Assembly: GCA_051201605.1 (NCBI GenBank)
Contig: CP179201.1
Coordinates: 3,596,001 to 3,660,000, forward strand
DNA from: CABZJG01 sp902512685
Lineage (GTDB): Bacteria; Pseudomonadota; Alphaproteobacteria; Rhodobacterales; Rhodobacteraceae
Direction: 5' to 3'
Length of the DNA: 64,000 nt
Under the pieces are notes generated by a model. The model was not told where the DNA came from. It saw only the letters and a program-made list of their open reading frames with translations, and ran no database searches. Positions 54,506-63,403 of the stretch are shown in pieces. A program made the position numbers and the translations under genes. Position 1 is the stretch's first letter. Every line of letters begins with the position of its first letter.

Positions 54506-56353
54506 TTAGCCTTTTTCATGAAAGAATCCGAAAATTTTCTCGGCCATGGCTGCAGAAATACCTTCGACGGCTTTTAGATCGGCCAAATTTGCGCGGCTCA
54601 CTGCCTTGGCCGAGCCAAAATGGGCCAGAAGCGCGCGTTTGCGCGATGCGCCGACCCCTGCAATATCGTCTATCGGCGTTGCGCCAATGGCTTTTGCACG
54701 TTTGGCCCGATGGGTGCCGATTGCGAACCTGTGCGCCTCATCGCGCAGTCTTTGAATAAAATACAGCACCGGGTCATTGCGCTGCAACGCAAAGGGGCGC
54801 TGGCCGCGGATGTGAAACTCTTCTTTGCCCAGATCGCGGTCGATGCCTTTGGCAACCCCGACCATAGGGATATCTTCCACCCCAAACTCTGCCATGACCT
54901 TTGCCACCGCGGACACCTGACCCGCGCCGCCATCAATCAATAGCAAGTCAGGCCAGTGATCTAAACTGCGATCAGGATCCTCTTTCAATAGCCGCTTGAA
55001 GCGACGGCTCAGCACCTCTTTCATCATCCCAAAATCATCGCCTGGGGTCACGTTTTCATCGGATATATTAAACTTGCGGTAGCTGTTTTTCATCAACCCA
55101 TCAGGGCCGGACACGATCATGGCCCCCACCGCATTGCTGCCTTGAATGTGCGAGTTGTCATAAACCTCGATCCGCTGCGGCGGCTGATCAAGATCAAAGA
55201 CCTCGGCCAATCCACGCAACAATTTTGCCTGCGTTGCGCTTTCAGCCATCTTACGGGCCAGGCTTTCCTTTGCGTTTCGCAGCGCCCCCGAGATCAGTTC
55301 AAGCTTTTCACCACGCAAAGGGACCGTAATATCAACTCTGCGGCCAAGCTTGTCGCTAAGCAATTGCTGCATCAGATCGTCGTTTTCTATTGCGTGGGAC
55401 AGAATGACAGCGCGCGGTGGTTCTTTGGTGCCGTAAAACTGACCCAAGAAAGCCTCCATCACCTCGGCATGGTTCATATCGGCGGCCACACGTGGGTAAA
55501 AGTCGCGGTTGCCCCAGTTTTGGTTGGCGCGAATGAAAAATACCTGCACGCAGGCCTGCCCTGCTTCTAGATGCAGCGCGACGATATCGGCCTCGCGTAC
55601 GGTTCTGGGATTGATCCCTTGGGTGGTTTGCACCTGCGTCAGCGCACGAATGCGGTCGCGAAGGCCGGCGGCCTGTTCAAATTCCATCGCTTCTGAGGCG
55701 GCCGCCATTTGCGCTGCAAGCTTTTCCTGAACTTCGGTTGAGCGTCCGGATAAAAACCGCTGCGCGTCTTTGACCGCCGCGGCATACTCATCATTTGAAA
55801 TTCGCTCAACGCAGGGCCCGCTGCAGCGCTTGATCTGATATTGCAAACAGGGCCGCGTGCGGCTTTCAAACATCGCATCTGTGCAGTTGCGCAACATGAA
55901 CACTCGCTGCAATTGCGATAAGGTACGGTTCACCGATCCGGCGCTGGCAAAGGGTCCGTAATAGGCCCCTTTTTCCGATTTTGCGCCGCGGTGTTTTTTG
56001 ATCTGGGGAAAGCGGTGCTTGGTAGTCACAAGAATGTTGGGAAAGGATTTATCGTCCCTCAGCAAAACATTATAGCGCGGTTTGAGCTGCTTGATCAGGT
56101 TTTGTTCCAGCAACAGGGCTTCGGTTTCGGTGCGCGTGGTCAGAAACATCATCGAAGAGGTTTCCGAAATCATCCGCGAAATACGTCCCGAATGGCCGCT
56201 GGGACGGGCATAGTTCGAAACCCTTGCTTTTAGGTTTCGCGCTTTGCCGACATATAAAACCCGCGCTTGATCATCCAGCATACGGTACACACCAGGCGAA
56301 TTGTCCAATGTGCCTATATACTTTTGGATGACCTTATAGCCGGTTTTACTCAT
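54506..56353 (-). CDS. uvrC: Excinuclease ABC subunit C
   Basis: A 615-residue nuclease that makes both cuts in nucleotide excision repair. The N-terminal GIY-YIG domain reads SPGVYRMLDDQARVLYVGKARNLKARV. A UVR motif region (QEKLAAQMAAASEAMEFEQA) is followed by the UvrC RNase H-like nuclease (EVYDNSHIQG, then LLLIDGGAGQ). Helix-hairpin-helix repeats lie at the C-terminus (IDDIAGVGASRKRALL and LADLKAVEGISAAMA). It is intact and of normal length. A perfect DnaA box lies about 105 bases upstream of the start. Confidence 0.97.
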   Translation of the reverse strand: MSKTGYKVIQKYIGTLDNSPGVYRMLDDQARVLYVGKARNLKARVSNYARPSGHSGRISRMISETSSMMFLTTRTETEALLLEQNLIKQLKPRYNVLLRDDKSFPNILVTTKHRFPQIKKHRGAKSEKGAYYGPFASAGSVNRTLSQLQRVFMLRNCTDAMFESRTRPCLQYQIKRCSGPCVERISNDEYAAAVKDAQRFLSGRSTEVQEKLAAQMAAASEAMEFEQAAGLRDRIRALTQVQTTQGINPRTVREADIVALHLEAGQACVQVFFIRANQNWGNRDFYPRVAADMNHAEVMEAFLGQFYGTKEPPRAVILSHAIENDDLMQQLLSDKLGRRVDITVPLRGEKLELISGALRNAKESLARKMAESATQAKLLRGLAEVFDLDQPPQRIEVYDNSHIQGSNAVGAMIVSGPDGLMKNSYRKFNISDENVTPGDDFGMMKEVLSRRFKRLLKEDPDRSLDHWPDLLLIDGGAGQVSAVAKVMAEFGVEDIPMVGVAKGIDRDLGKEEFHIRGQRPFALQRNDPVLYFIQRLRDEAHRFAIGTHRAKRAKAIGATPIDDIAGVGASRKRALLAHFGSAKAVSRANLADLKAVEGISAAMAEKIFGFFHEKG

Positions 56354-56678
56354 GATGAACGCATTGGTCTTAACTCACCTGTCGAAGTGATTATGATTCT
56401 TTTCTAGCTGCAATGTTATAGCCTTGGGATCAAGAGAAAAGCTGTCCACCGTTCCTGTGGATAACTTTGGGGAAAAGCAACCGAAATATGGATTTTTCTT
56501 TGCAAAGTCGGCAACTTCACTAAAATGCCTAAAAATTAGGCAATTAATCAACATATTGAAATCATTGTATTTTTTTTATTGAAATCTTGCAAATTATTGA
56601 AAACACTACATTTTTGTAACAAATGATTAACAAATCCTTTCATCGGTGCACAACTTGCCCGATAAACTCGTTGGGTGG
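56354..56678. other. AT-rich intergenic region upstream of uvrC
   Basis: 325 bases with no gene. The region from 56530 to 56640 is very AT-rich and repeats ATTGAAA three times (ATTGAAATC twice, then ATTGAAAAC). A consensus DnaA box lies at its uvrC-proximal side. A small inverted repeat (GCCTAAAAATTAGGC) sits at 56527-56541. It could hold the uvrC promoter and the 3' end signals of the SDR gene. Confidence 0.6.
56456..56464 (-). promoter_or_regulatory. Perfect DnaA box
   Basis: The minus strand reads TTATCCACA, the consensus DnaA-binding sequence. It is alone; a neighbouring GGTGGACAG on the same strand, ten bases away, is only a weak match. It suggests DnaA-linked control of uvrC or a titration site. 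Confidence 0.55.
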
Positions 56679-57455
56679 TTACTCAATGCCGAGTATATCC
56701 GGCGTTTTCCAGCCCAAATGCTGGCCGCCGTCAACACAAAGCAATTGACCCGTGACCGCGGGCGCATCCATAAAATACCCCAGCGCTGCGGTGATGTCGC
56801 ATGGGTTAGCGCCACGGGTTAAAACCGTATTTTTGCGTTGCTTTTGAAAGTGTTCTGTAGATTGCCGCGCGCCTTTCAAGGTCGGGCCGGGGCCGATTGC
56901 ATTGACCCTAACATGTGGTGCAAGCGCCTGTGCTGCGGTCTGGGTCAGCGTCCAGAGACCCATTTTGGCAATGGTATAGCTGGTAAATTCTGGAGTGAGT
57001 TTACGCACCCTTTGATCGATCATATTAACAATAAGCCCCTGGGCAAGCGGTTCACCTTTTGCATCAGGTTGGGCATTAGGAAGCTGCGTGGCAAGGGCCT
57101 GGGATAAAACAAAAGGCGCGCGCAAATTGCTTTCCATATGCCGATCCCAGCTGATGCGCGTGGCTGTCTCGAGGGTGTCATATTCAAAAATCGAAGCATT
57201 GTTGATCAGACAGGTGATCGGCCCGCCGAGAGCCGCTGCCGCCGCAGGCAGCAGGTCTTTTACTTCTGCCTCAATCAATAGATCAGCGCGCAGCGCCTGC
57301 GCCTTGCGTCCCAAGGCTTGGATTTCTGCCACCACTTCATCTGCCGCTGCTTGCGAGCTGGCATAATGCACCACTACATCATAGCCACGCGCGGCCAAAT
57401 ACAGCGCCATTTCTCGGCCCAGCCGCTTTGCTCCCCCGGTTACCAATGCCCGCAT
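56679..57455 (-). CDS. SDR-family reductase, FolM/pteridine-reductase-like
   Basis: A 258-residue short-chain reductase. The nucleotide loop is VTGGAKRLGREMALYLAARG. The typical pteridine-reductase variants follow: CLINNASIFEYD, VNMIDQRVRKLTPEF and SYTIAKMGLWTLT (catalytic Tyr and Lys). It may reduce dihydrobiopterin or dihydromonapterin with NADPH. Assignment to FolM is by pattern only. It lies 18 bases after the antiporter gene on the same strand. Confidence 0.85.
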   Translation of the reverse strand: MRALVTGGAKRLGREMALYLAARGYDVVVHYASSQAAADEVVAEIQALGRKAQALRADLLIEAEVKDLLPAAAAALGGPITCLINNASIFEYDTLETATRISWDRHMESNLRAPFVLSQALATQLPNAQPDAKGEPLAQGLIVNMIDQRVRKLTPEFTSYTIAKMGLWTLTQTAAQALAPHVRVNAIGPGPTLKGARQSTEHFQKQRKNTVLTRGANPCDITAALGYFMDAPAVTGQLLCVDGGQHLGWKTPDILGIE

Positions 57456-57473
57456 GATCGCACCTTTCGCACG

Positions 57474-58427
57474 TTAGAATAGCACAATACTGACATAGGC
57501 CAAATAACCGCCCGTCAAGAGCACACCCCATAATCGCGTCAATTTCAACCGCCAGACCACAAAGGGCGCCAGCAGCAATGAGGCGCCAAGCATGACCCAA
57601 AGATCAAAAATCAAAAACGCGCGGGGGACGGGCACCTCGCCAATCAAAGCGGTGATCCCTATGATTGCCAGCAGATTAAACATGTTTGATCCGATCACAT
57701 TTCCAAGCGCGACATCTGCTTGCTTTCGAATGGCACTCATCACTGTGGTGGCCAGTTCCGGCAGGGATGTGCCAATCGCGATAAGGGTCAGTCCGATGGC
57801 AGTTTCGCTGACATGATAGCTGCGGGCAATTGCGGTTGCACTGCTCACCAGAACTTCAGCGCCCAGCGGCAATCCGATCAGCCCAAGTGCCAGATAAAGC
57901 GCAATCCACCAACCACTAAGGGATTGATCCGCAGCCTCTAGATCGGTCAGATTAGCGGGGTCTTTGCCGGTGTTCTTTTGGTGGGTGCGCGCCTGAACAA
58001 AGGCGTCTCGCAGACAATAGGCCAGCGCCGCAAGCAGCACCGCCCCCTGCCAGATGCCAAATTTGCCGGTAAAGGCCAAGGCAATAAAAAGCAGCGTTGC
58101 AAACACCATAAAGCCATAGATTTTGCGGATGTTGCTGCCTGAGGTGTCCAGCGCGGCGATAATAGCAGGAATGCCCAGAACCAAGAGTACATTGGCCGTG
58201 TTTGACCCCACCACATTGCCCAAAGCAATTCCCGGCGCATGATCCAACGTAGCGCGAATTGCGATTAACAGCTCAGGCGCAGAGGTTCCAAAAGACACAA
58301 TTGTCAAGCTAACAATCAAAGCCGGCACACCCAGCCGCAAACTTAGATTAACTGCGCCTTTGACCAGCGCATCGCCAGCCAAAAGCAAAATAACAAGACC
58401 GATTGCAGACAGCAGCCAATCCATCAT
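57474..58427 (-). CDS. Calcium/sodium antiporter (CaCA, YrbG-like)
   Basis: A 317-residue membrane antiporter with about ten helices in two inverted halves. The two alpha repeats are visible: SLTIVSFGTSAPELLIAI with GNVVGSNTANVLLVLG in the first half, and GLTLIAIGTSLPELATTV with GNVIGSNMFNLLAIIG in the second. It exchanges Ca2+ or other cations for Na+. Two consecutive ATGs are possible starts, 4 or 7 bases after AGGA. The upstream small zinc-ribbon gene ends 7 bases before it. Confidence 0.92.
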   Translation of the reverse strand: MMDWLLSAIGLVILLLAGDALVKGAVNLSLRLGVPALIVSLTIVSFGTSAPELLIAIRATLDHAPGIALGNVVGSNTANVLLVLGIPAIIAALDTSGSNIRKIYGFMVFATLLFIALAFTGKFGIWQGAVLLAALAYCLRDAFVQARTHQKNTGKDPANLTDLEAADQSLSGWWIALYLALGLIGLPLGAEVLVSSATAIARSYHVSETAIGLTLIAIGTSLPELATTVMSAIRKQADVALGNVIGSNMFNLLAIIGITALIGEVPVPRAFLIFDLWVMLGASLLLAPFVVWRLKLTRLWGVLLTGGYLAYVSIVLF

Positions 58428-58433
58428 AGGTTC

Positions 58434-58595
58434 CTATTTACCGCCGCACACACACGGCGGCTTTCCGATAATGATCCGCCCGCATTCCCCGCATCGAACA
58501 GGTTTGCTGCGGCCAATTTTTGGCATCCGCAAGCGGCCAAACATGGCTAAAACCGCCATGCCAACCAAAAACAAGACCACAATCTTTAAAATCAT
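58434..58595 (-). CDS. Small membrane protein with zinc ribbon
   Basis: A 53-residue protein: an N-terminal membrane helix (ILKIVVLFLVGMAVLAMF), a basic stretch, then four cysteines in two pairs (RCGECG and PCVCGG) that form a likely zinc ribbon. The ATG is one base after the sppA stop and the next gene follows within 7 bases, so it is probably translated as part of that operon. Function is unknown. An open frame seven codons longer overlaps sppA. Confidence 0.75.
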   Translation of the reverse strand: MILKIVVLFLVGMAVLAMFGRLRMPKIGRSKPVRCGECGRIIIGKPPCVCGGK

Positions 58596-58596
58596 A

Positions 58597-59394
58597 TCAA
58601 AGCCCAAAGCGGGCAAAGGCCGCTTTTTCCTCTAAAATATCCGCTGCACTGTGAAACATCGTTGTGCCCAGTCTTTGCGCCAGGCTTTTTTTCTGGCCAT
58701 AAACGCGAAAGTGTACTTTATCGCCATAGCGATCTTTTAAAACGGGGACCAAATGGCCAATGGCATCGGCCAACCCTAGCTCAACAGCTTTTTGTCCAAC
58801 CCAATATTCACCGCTAAACAAATCCTCATCCGCGCTAAACTTATCACCCCTGCGGGCCGTCACATGGTCGATAAAGGCTTTGTGCACCTGTTCAAGCGTG
58901 ACTTTCATGCGGGCTACATCTTCGGGCTTTTCTTCGCGAAATGGATCAAGCGTCGATTTTGATTTCCCGGATGTATACACCCGTCGTTCAATACCGTAGC
59001 GGGCCAGAAACTCGGGCGCGCCAAATCCAGCCGATATCACCCCGATGGATCCAACAACCGAGCTATGATCAAGAAAAATTTCGTCTGCCGTCACGGCAAG
59101 CCAATACCCGCCTGAGGCCGCCACATCTTCGACAAAGGCCAGCACCGGCACTTTGTGTTCATCAGCCAGCCGGCGTATTCGTGCGCTGATAAGCGAAGAT
59201 TGCACCGGCGAGCCACCGGGTGAGTTTAGCACCAGTGCCACAGCATCGGGTTTGCCTTTGCGAAAGGCTTTTTCCAGCATCGGGGCCAAGGTTTGATCGT
59301 TTAGCTGCCCGCGCGATCCAGCCGCTATAAGACCAGAGAGCCGCACGACCGCCACGGACTTGCGGCTTTTTCGAAAAGGAATTTTGAGTTTCAT
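58597..59394 (-). CDS. sppA: S49-family signal peptide peptidase (SppA/SohB-like)
   Basis: A 265-residue serine protease that degrades cleaved signal peptides in family members. The Ser-Lys dyad is expected as Ser in VEDVAASGGYW and Lys in VYTSGKSKSTLDPF. The early NSPGGSP segment lines the active site. It is the single-domain short form, and no clear membrane anchor is visible at the N-terminus, so it may be peripheral. It heads a group with the small zinc-ribbon and antiporter genes. Confidence 0.9.
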   Translation of the reverse strand: MKLKIPFRKSRKSVAVVRLSGLIAAGSRGQLNDQTLAPMLEKAFRKGKPDAVALVLNSPGGSPVQSSLISARIRRLADEHKVPVLAFVEDVAASGGYWLAVTADEIFLDHSSVVGSIGVISAGFGAPEFLARYGIERRVYTSGKSKSTLDPFREEKPEDVARMKVTLEQVHKAFIDHVTARRGDKFSADEDLFSGEYWVGQKAVELGLADAIGHLVPVLKDRYGDKVHFRVYGQKKSLAQRLGTTMFHSAADILEEKAAFARFGL

Positions 59395-59477
59395 GAGAGT
59401 GATGTAAAGTGCTTGGCCCCAACAAACAAGAAGTCAGCCATAATCGGGTGCAATAATTTTTTTTGGTCATACATTTA

Positions 59478-60239
59478 TTATGTCCGGATCCGCCAACCAG
59501 TTTTAAAAATCCAACCGATGACCGCCAAGCACAGCACCGTAAACCCGAATATTGCCAAAAGGCTGACAGATACAGACACATCTGATAGGCCAAAAAACGA
59601 CCACCGAAACCCAGAGATCAAATAGACAACCGGATTTAGCATGGCGATATTTTGCCAAACGGGTGGCAACATTGAAATCGAATAGAACGAGCCGCCCAAA
59701 AAGACCAGTGGCGTAACCACCAGCAAAGGCACCACTTGCAATTGCTCAAAATTACGCGCCCAAATCCCCAAGATGAACCCCAGCAGCGAAAATGAAAAAC
59801 AGGTTAGAACCAAAAACGAAACCATCGCAACCGGGTGCTGAATTTTCAGGTCTACAAAAAGTGTAGAGGTTGCCAGAATAACAATGCCGATCAGCAAGGC
59901 TTTGGTTGCGGCCGCCCCGACATAGCCTGCCACTATTTCCAAAAAACTCACCGGTGCAGACAGCAACTCGTAAATCGTGCCAACAAATTTGGGAAAATAT
60001 ATCCCAAAAGAGGCATTGGAAATAGCCTGCGTCATCACCGTAAGCATGACCAAACCGGGCACGATAAAGGTGCCATAACTGACCCCTTCAACTTGATCAA
60101 TCCGGCTGCCGATGGCGGCCCCAAACACGATAAAATACAGCGAGGTCGAAATCACAGGTGAAAGCAAACTCTGGCCTGCTGTACGGAAGAACCGCGCCAT
60201 TTCGAAGAGATATATGGCTTTTATGGCATGGAAATTCAT
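59478..60239 (-). CDS. ABC-2 type transporter permease
   Basis: A 253-residue membrane protein with six predicted helices of the ABC-2 type (YadH-like). The family region LNPVVYLISGFRWSFFG lies near the C-terminus, and an early IVPGLVMLTVMTQAISNAS segment is typical. It exports an unknown substrate with the ATPase gene upstream, whose stop overlaps this start (TGATG). AAGGA lies 6 bases before the ATG. There is no accessory periplasmic partner nearby. Confidence 0.9.
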   Translation of the reverse strand: MNFHAIKAIYLFEMARFFRTAGQSLLSPVISTSLYFIVFGAAIGSRIDQVEGVSYGTFIVPGLVMLTVMTQAISNASFGIYFPKFVGTIYELLSAPVSFLEIVAGYVGAAATKALLIGIVILATSTLFVDLKIQHPVAMVSFLVLTCFSFSLLGFILGIWARNFEQLQVVPLLVVTPLVFLGGSFYSISMLPPVWQNIAMLNPVVYLISGFRWSFFGLSDVSVSVSLLAIFGFTVLCLAVIGWIFKTGWRIRT

Positions 60240-61195
60240 CACTGATCCTTTGCTGCAGTTGGCGCGTCGGCATTATCAGCTTGCACCAGACTTACAAATA
60301 TCTCTTCAAGCGAGGACTGATTGGTTTGCAAATCTTTCAAGTGCAGACCTGCGGTGGAAAAATCATGAATTAACCGCGTGATCCCGGTGCGATCGCTGCG
60401 CGTATCATAGGTATAAGCAAGCGATCTGCCATTCTCGGACAACATAAGATCATAGGCGCCTAATGCAGCGGGTATGGTTTCAATTGGCGTTTGCAGATCA
60501 ATTGTAAGGGTTTTTCGGCCCAATCGTTTCATTAGCGATTTTTTGTCTTCCACCAACAGAATTTCGCCCTTGCTGATGACCCCAACCCGTTCGGCAATCG
60601 CCTCAGCCTCTTCGATATAATGCGTGGTCAAAACAATCGTTACGCCTTCTGCCTGCAAAGCGGCCACCATGTCCCACATATCTTTTCGCAGTTCCACATC
60701 AACGCCGGCTGTTGGCTCATCTAGAAACAAAAGCCGCGGCTCATGGCTGAGCGCCTTTGCAATCAGCACCCGCCGCTTCATACCGCCCGACAATTCAACC
60801 ACTTTGGCATCGCGTTTGTCCCACAGCGACAATTGCTTGAGCAGCTTTTCCAAATAACCATCATTTTTTGGCTGGCCATGAAGTCCACGCGAAAAACGCA
60901 CGGTATTCAGAACCGTCTCAAAAGGTTCAAGCGATACATCCTGCGGCACCAGACCGATCAGTTTGCGCGTTTCGCGATACGCATTGAGTGTATCATGGCC
61001 GTTCACCAAAACTTGACCCGATGACGCAAGGCAAATTCCGCATATGGTCGAGATCAAGGTTGTTTTGCCTGCTCCGTTTGGCCCGAGCAGAGCCAAAATT
61101 TCACCCTGCTGGATGGTCAGGTCAACATTATTTAACGCTTGAAAACCACCTGGATATGACTTTGAGAGGTTTTTGACCTCAACGATACTATTCAT
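60239..61195 (-). CDS. ABC transporter ATP-binding protein (YadG-like)
   Basis: A 318-residue ABC ATPase. Walker A is LLGPNGAGKTTLI, the signature is ELSGGMKRRVLIAKAL, Walker B is RLLFLDEPTAGVD, and the switch histidine is in TTHYIEEAE. A C-terminal domain of about 85 residues follows the cassette, as in drug or polysaccharide exporters. It pairs with the permease gene downstream. The two often occur together in Rhodobacterales, and the substrate is not known. Confidence 0.92.
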   Translation of the reverse strand: MNSIVEVKNLSKSYPGGFQALNNVDLTIQQGEILALLGPNGAGKTTLISTICGICLASSGQVLVNGHDTLNAYRETRKLIGLVPQDVSLEPFETVLNTVRFSRGLHGQPKNDGYLEKLLKQLSLWDKRDAKVVELSGGMKRRVLIAKALSHEPRLLFLDEPTAGVDVELRKDMWDMVAALQAEGVTIVLTTHYIEEAEAIAERVGVISKGEILLVEDKKSLMKRLGRKTLTIDLQTPIETIPAALGAYDLMLSENGRSLAYTYDTRSDRTGITRLIHDFSTAGLHLKDLQTNQSSLEEIFVSLVQADNADAPTAAKDQ

Positions 61196-61309
61196 CTGAC
61201 CTCACAATTTCGCCCCATGCGCTTAAACCCTTCAATAGGATAGAGCGCGGGGAGTCAATTTAAAGCAGCAGCTCTTAGGTTTCGCTGTAAAATCCGGCCA
61301 GACGCGTCA

Positions 61310-62347
61310 TCACCGCGCTGAGCGCACAGTATCAATCATCAGTTGAACATTTTCAGGATCGGCGTCGGGGGTGATCCCGTGCCCTAAATTGAAAATATGC
61401 GGCCCGCCGCTGAGCGCTGTGCAAATCTGGCGAGCCTCATCAACCAATGCCTGACCGCCTGTGACCATGTGAGAAGATTTAAGGTTGCCCTGAACGCAGC
61501 TGTCCTTTTGCAGATGCTGCGCGACCCACTTAGGGCCAACCAAATTATCAACCGCCACACAATCGGCGCCTGTCGCTGCAGCAAAGCCGATGTATTTATC
61601 CCCGGCCTCACGCGGAAACGCAATAATCGGGATATTCGGATGCCGTGCCTTCAAGGCGGTGATAATCGCTTTTGTGGGGGCTAGCGCATAGCGCTCAAAA
61701 TCTGCGCCCTGCAGCGATCCGGCCCAACTGTCAAACAGCTTCACCACCTCAGCGCCAGCCTCAATCTGGGCGCTGAGGTATTCGGTTGTTGCAACCGTTA
61801 AAAGATCCATCAACCCATCAAAAAGCTGTGGATTTTCCTGTTTCAGAGCATGCGCTGGCCCCTGATCCGGGGTTCCGCGCCCTGCAATCATATAGGTCGC
61901 AACCGTCCATGGCGCACCGGCAAAACCGATCAAGGTGGTCTCTTGCGGCAGCTCGCGGCGCAAAATGCGCACCGTTTCATAGACCGGGGCCAGAGTTTCA
62001 TCTATATCGGCGATGGGCCGCAGCGCCGCCAGATCATCATTCCGGGTCAACGTCGACAGCCGCGGGCCTTCGCCGGTGACAAACCACAAATCAGCGCCCA
62101 GCGCCTGCGGCAGCAGCAGAATATCGGCAAACAGGATGGCTGCATCAAACCCATAGCGGCGGATCGGCTGCAAGGTCACCTCGGCCGCCAATGCGCTGTT
62201 GTAGCACAGCGACAGAAAATCGCCCGCCTCGGCGCGGGTGGCGCGGTATTCGGGCAAATAGCGCCCCGCCTGCCGCATCATCCAGATCGGCGGAGTGTCT
62301 AAAATTTCACCTGCAAGCGCGCGAAGTATTTTCTTTTGCTCTGCCAT
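61310..62347 (-). CDS. hemE: Uroporphyrinogen decarboxylase
   Basis: A 345-residue cytosolic enzyme that turns uroporphyrinogen III into coproporphyrinogen III. The family signature PPIWMMRQAGRYLPEYRATR is at residues 19-38. The substrate-binding FADILLLPQALG aspartate and the GFAGAPWTVATYMI block are present, and FNLGHGITPDADPENV is near the end. Length is normal. It is divergent from hemC with 96 bases between, so the two heme genes probably share regulation. Confidence 0.96.
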   Translation of the reverse strand: MAEQKKILRALAGEILDTPPIWMMRQAGRYLPEYRATRAEAGDFLSLCYNSALAAEVTLQPIRRYGFDAAILFADILLLPQALGADLWFVTGEGPRLSTLTRNDDLAALRPIADIDETLAPVYETVRILRRELPQETTLIGFAGAPWTVATYMIAGRGTPDQGPAHALKQENPQLFDGLMDLLTVATTEYLSAQIEAGAEVVKLFDSWAGSLQGADFERYALAPTKAIITALKARHPNIPIIAFPREAGDKYIGFAAATGADCVAVDNLVGPKWVAQHLQKDSCVQGNLKSSHMVTGGQALVDEARQICTALSGGPHIFNLGHGITPDADPENVQLMIDTVRSAR

Positions 62348-62443
62348 ATGTCACCCTTGGTATTGGTTCTGCTTCGCCGCCCTCTTGGTGGGCATCGCCG
62401 CTAAGCTCTTATCAGAATGTGTTGACCGACTTAAACCAGATAT

Positions 62444-63403
62444 ATGACCCAGATTTTACCAAATCCAAGTGCTCCGCTTAAAATCGGCACGCGCGGCTCG
62501 CCATTGGCGCTGGCGCAGGCCTATGAAACCCGCGAGCGGCTGTCGGCGGCTTTTGCATTGCCGCAAAGCGCCTTTGAGATCGTGGTGATTAAAACCACCG
62601 GCGATAAAATTCAGGACCGCCCGCTGAAAGACATCGGCGGCAAAGGGCTTTTCACCCGCGAAATTGAAGCTGCGCTGCTTGAAGGCGGCATTGATATCGC
62701 AGTTCATTCGATGAAAGACATGCCAGTGGCACAGCCCCAAGGTCTGCTGCTGGATACCTACCTGCCGCGTGAAGATGTGCGCGACGGCTTTGTATCCACC
62801 CACTACGGCAGCATCGACAGCCTGCCCGAAGGCACAACTGTCGGCACTTCATCGCTGCGCCGGCGGGCCCAGCTTTTGCACCGCCGCCCCGATTTGCACA
62901 TCGTCGAGTTTCGCGGCAATGTACAAACCCGCCTGAAAAAGCTGGATGCGGGGGTTGCCGCCTGTACGTTCTTGGCCATTGCAGGCCTCAATAGGCTCAA
63001 AATGACTGATTTGGCCAAAGCGCCCATTCCGATCGAAGATATGCTACCCGCCGTGGCGCAGGGGGCGATTGGGATCGAGCGGCGCAGTGACGACGCGCGA
63101 ACAGCCGGTCTGCTTGAAGCGATCCATGACCGGGATACGGGCCATCGGCTGGCTGCTGAGCGGGCTTTTTTGACGGCACTGGACGGATCGTGCGAAACCC
63201 CGATTGCAGGCTTGGCCGAGCTGAGTGGCAGCACGCTGCGCCTGCGCGGTGAAGTGCTGCGCCCGGACGGGTCCGAAGCGATCAGCGATGATCAAAGCGC
63301 CCCGATCAAAGATGGCGCCACACTGGGCAGCGAGATGGCCGCACGTCTGCTGGCCCAAAGCGGGCCGGGATTTTTTGATTGGCGCTCAGGAGATAAAACC
63401 TAG
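62444..63403 (+). CDS. hemC: Hydroxymethylbilane synthase (porphobilinogen deaminase)
   Basis: A 319-residue enzyme joining four porphobilinogens. The dipyrromethane cofactor cysteine is in LDGSCETPIAG (about residue 248). Conserved arginine and lysine blocks are IGTRGSPLALAQA, IKTTGDKI, GGKGLFTREIE and GTSSLRRRAQLLHRRPDL. The start region is normal. The stop overlaps the end of the convergent oxidase gene. Confidence 0.96.
   Translation: MTQILPNPSAPLKIGTRGSPLALAQAYETRERLSAAFALPQSAFEIVVIKTTGDKIQDRPLKDIGGKGLFTREIEAALLEGGIDIAVHSMKDMPVAQPQGLLLDTYLPREDVRDGFVSTHYGSIDSLPEGTTVGTSSLRRRAQLLHRRPDLHIVEFRGNVQTRLKKLDAGVAACTFLAIAGLNRLKMTDLAKAPIPIEDMLPAVAQGAIGIERRSDDARTAGLLEAIHDRDTGHRLAAERAFLTALDGSCETPIAGLAELSGSTLRLRGEVLRPDGSEAISDDQSAPIKDGATLGSEMAARLLAQSGPGFFDWRSGDKT

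Noticed and set aside
56354..56678. Chromosomal replication origin
   Set aside because: Only one good DnaA box, and genes on both sides run in the same direction. hemE is 5 kb away, but its neighbour is hemC, not the genes usually seen at hemE-linked origins. Not enough to call oriC.
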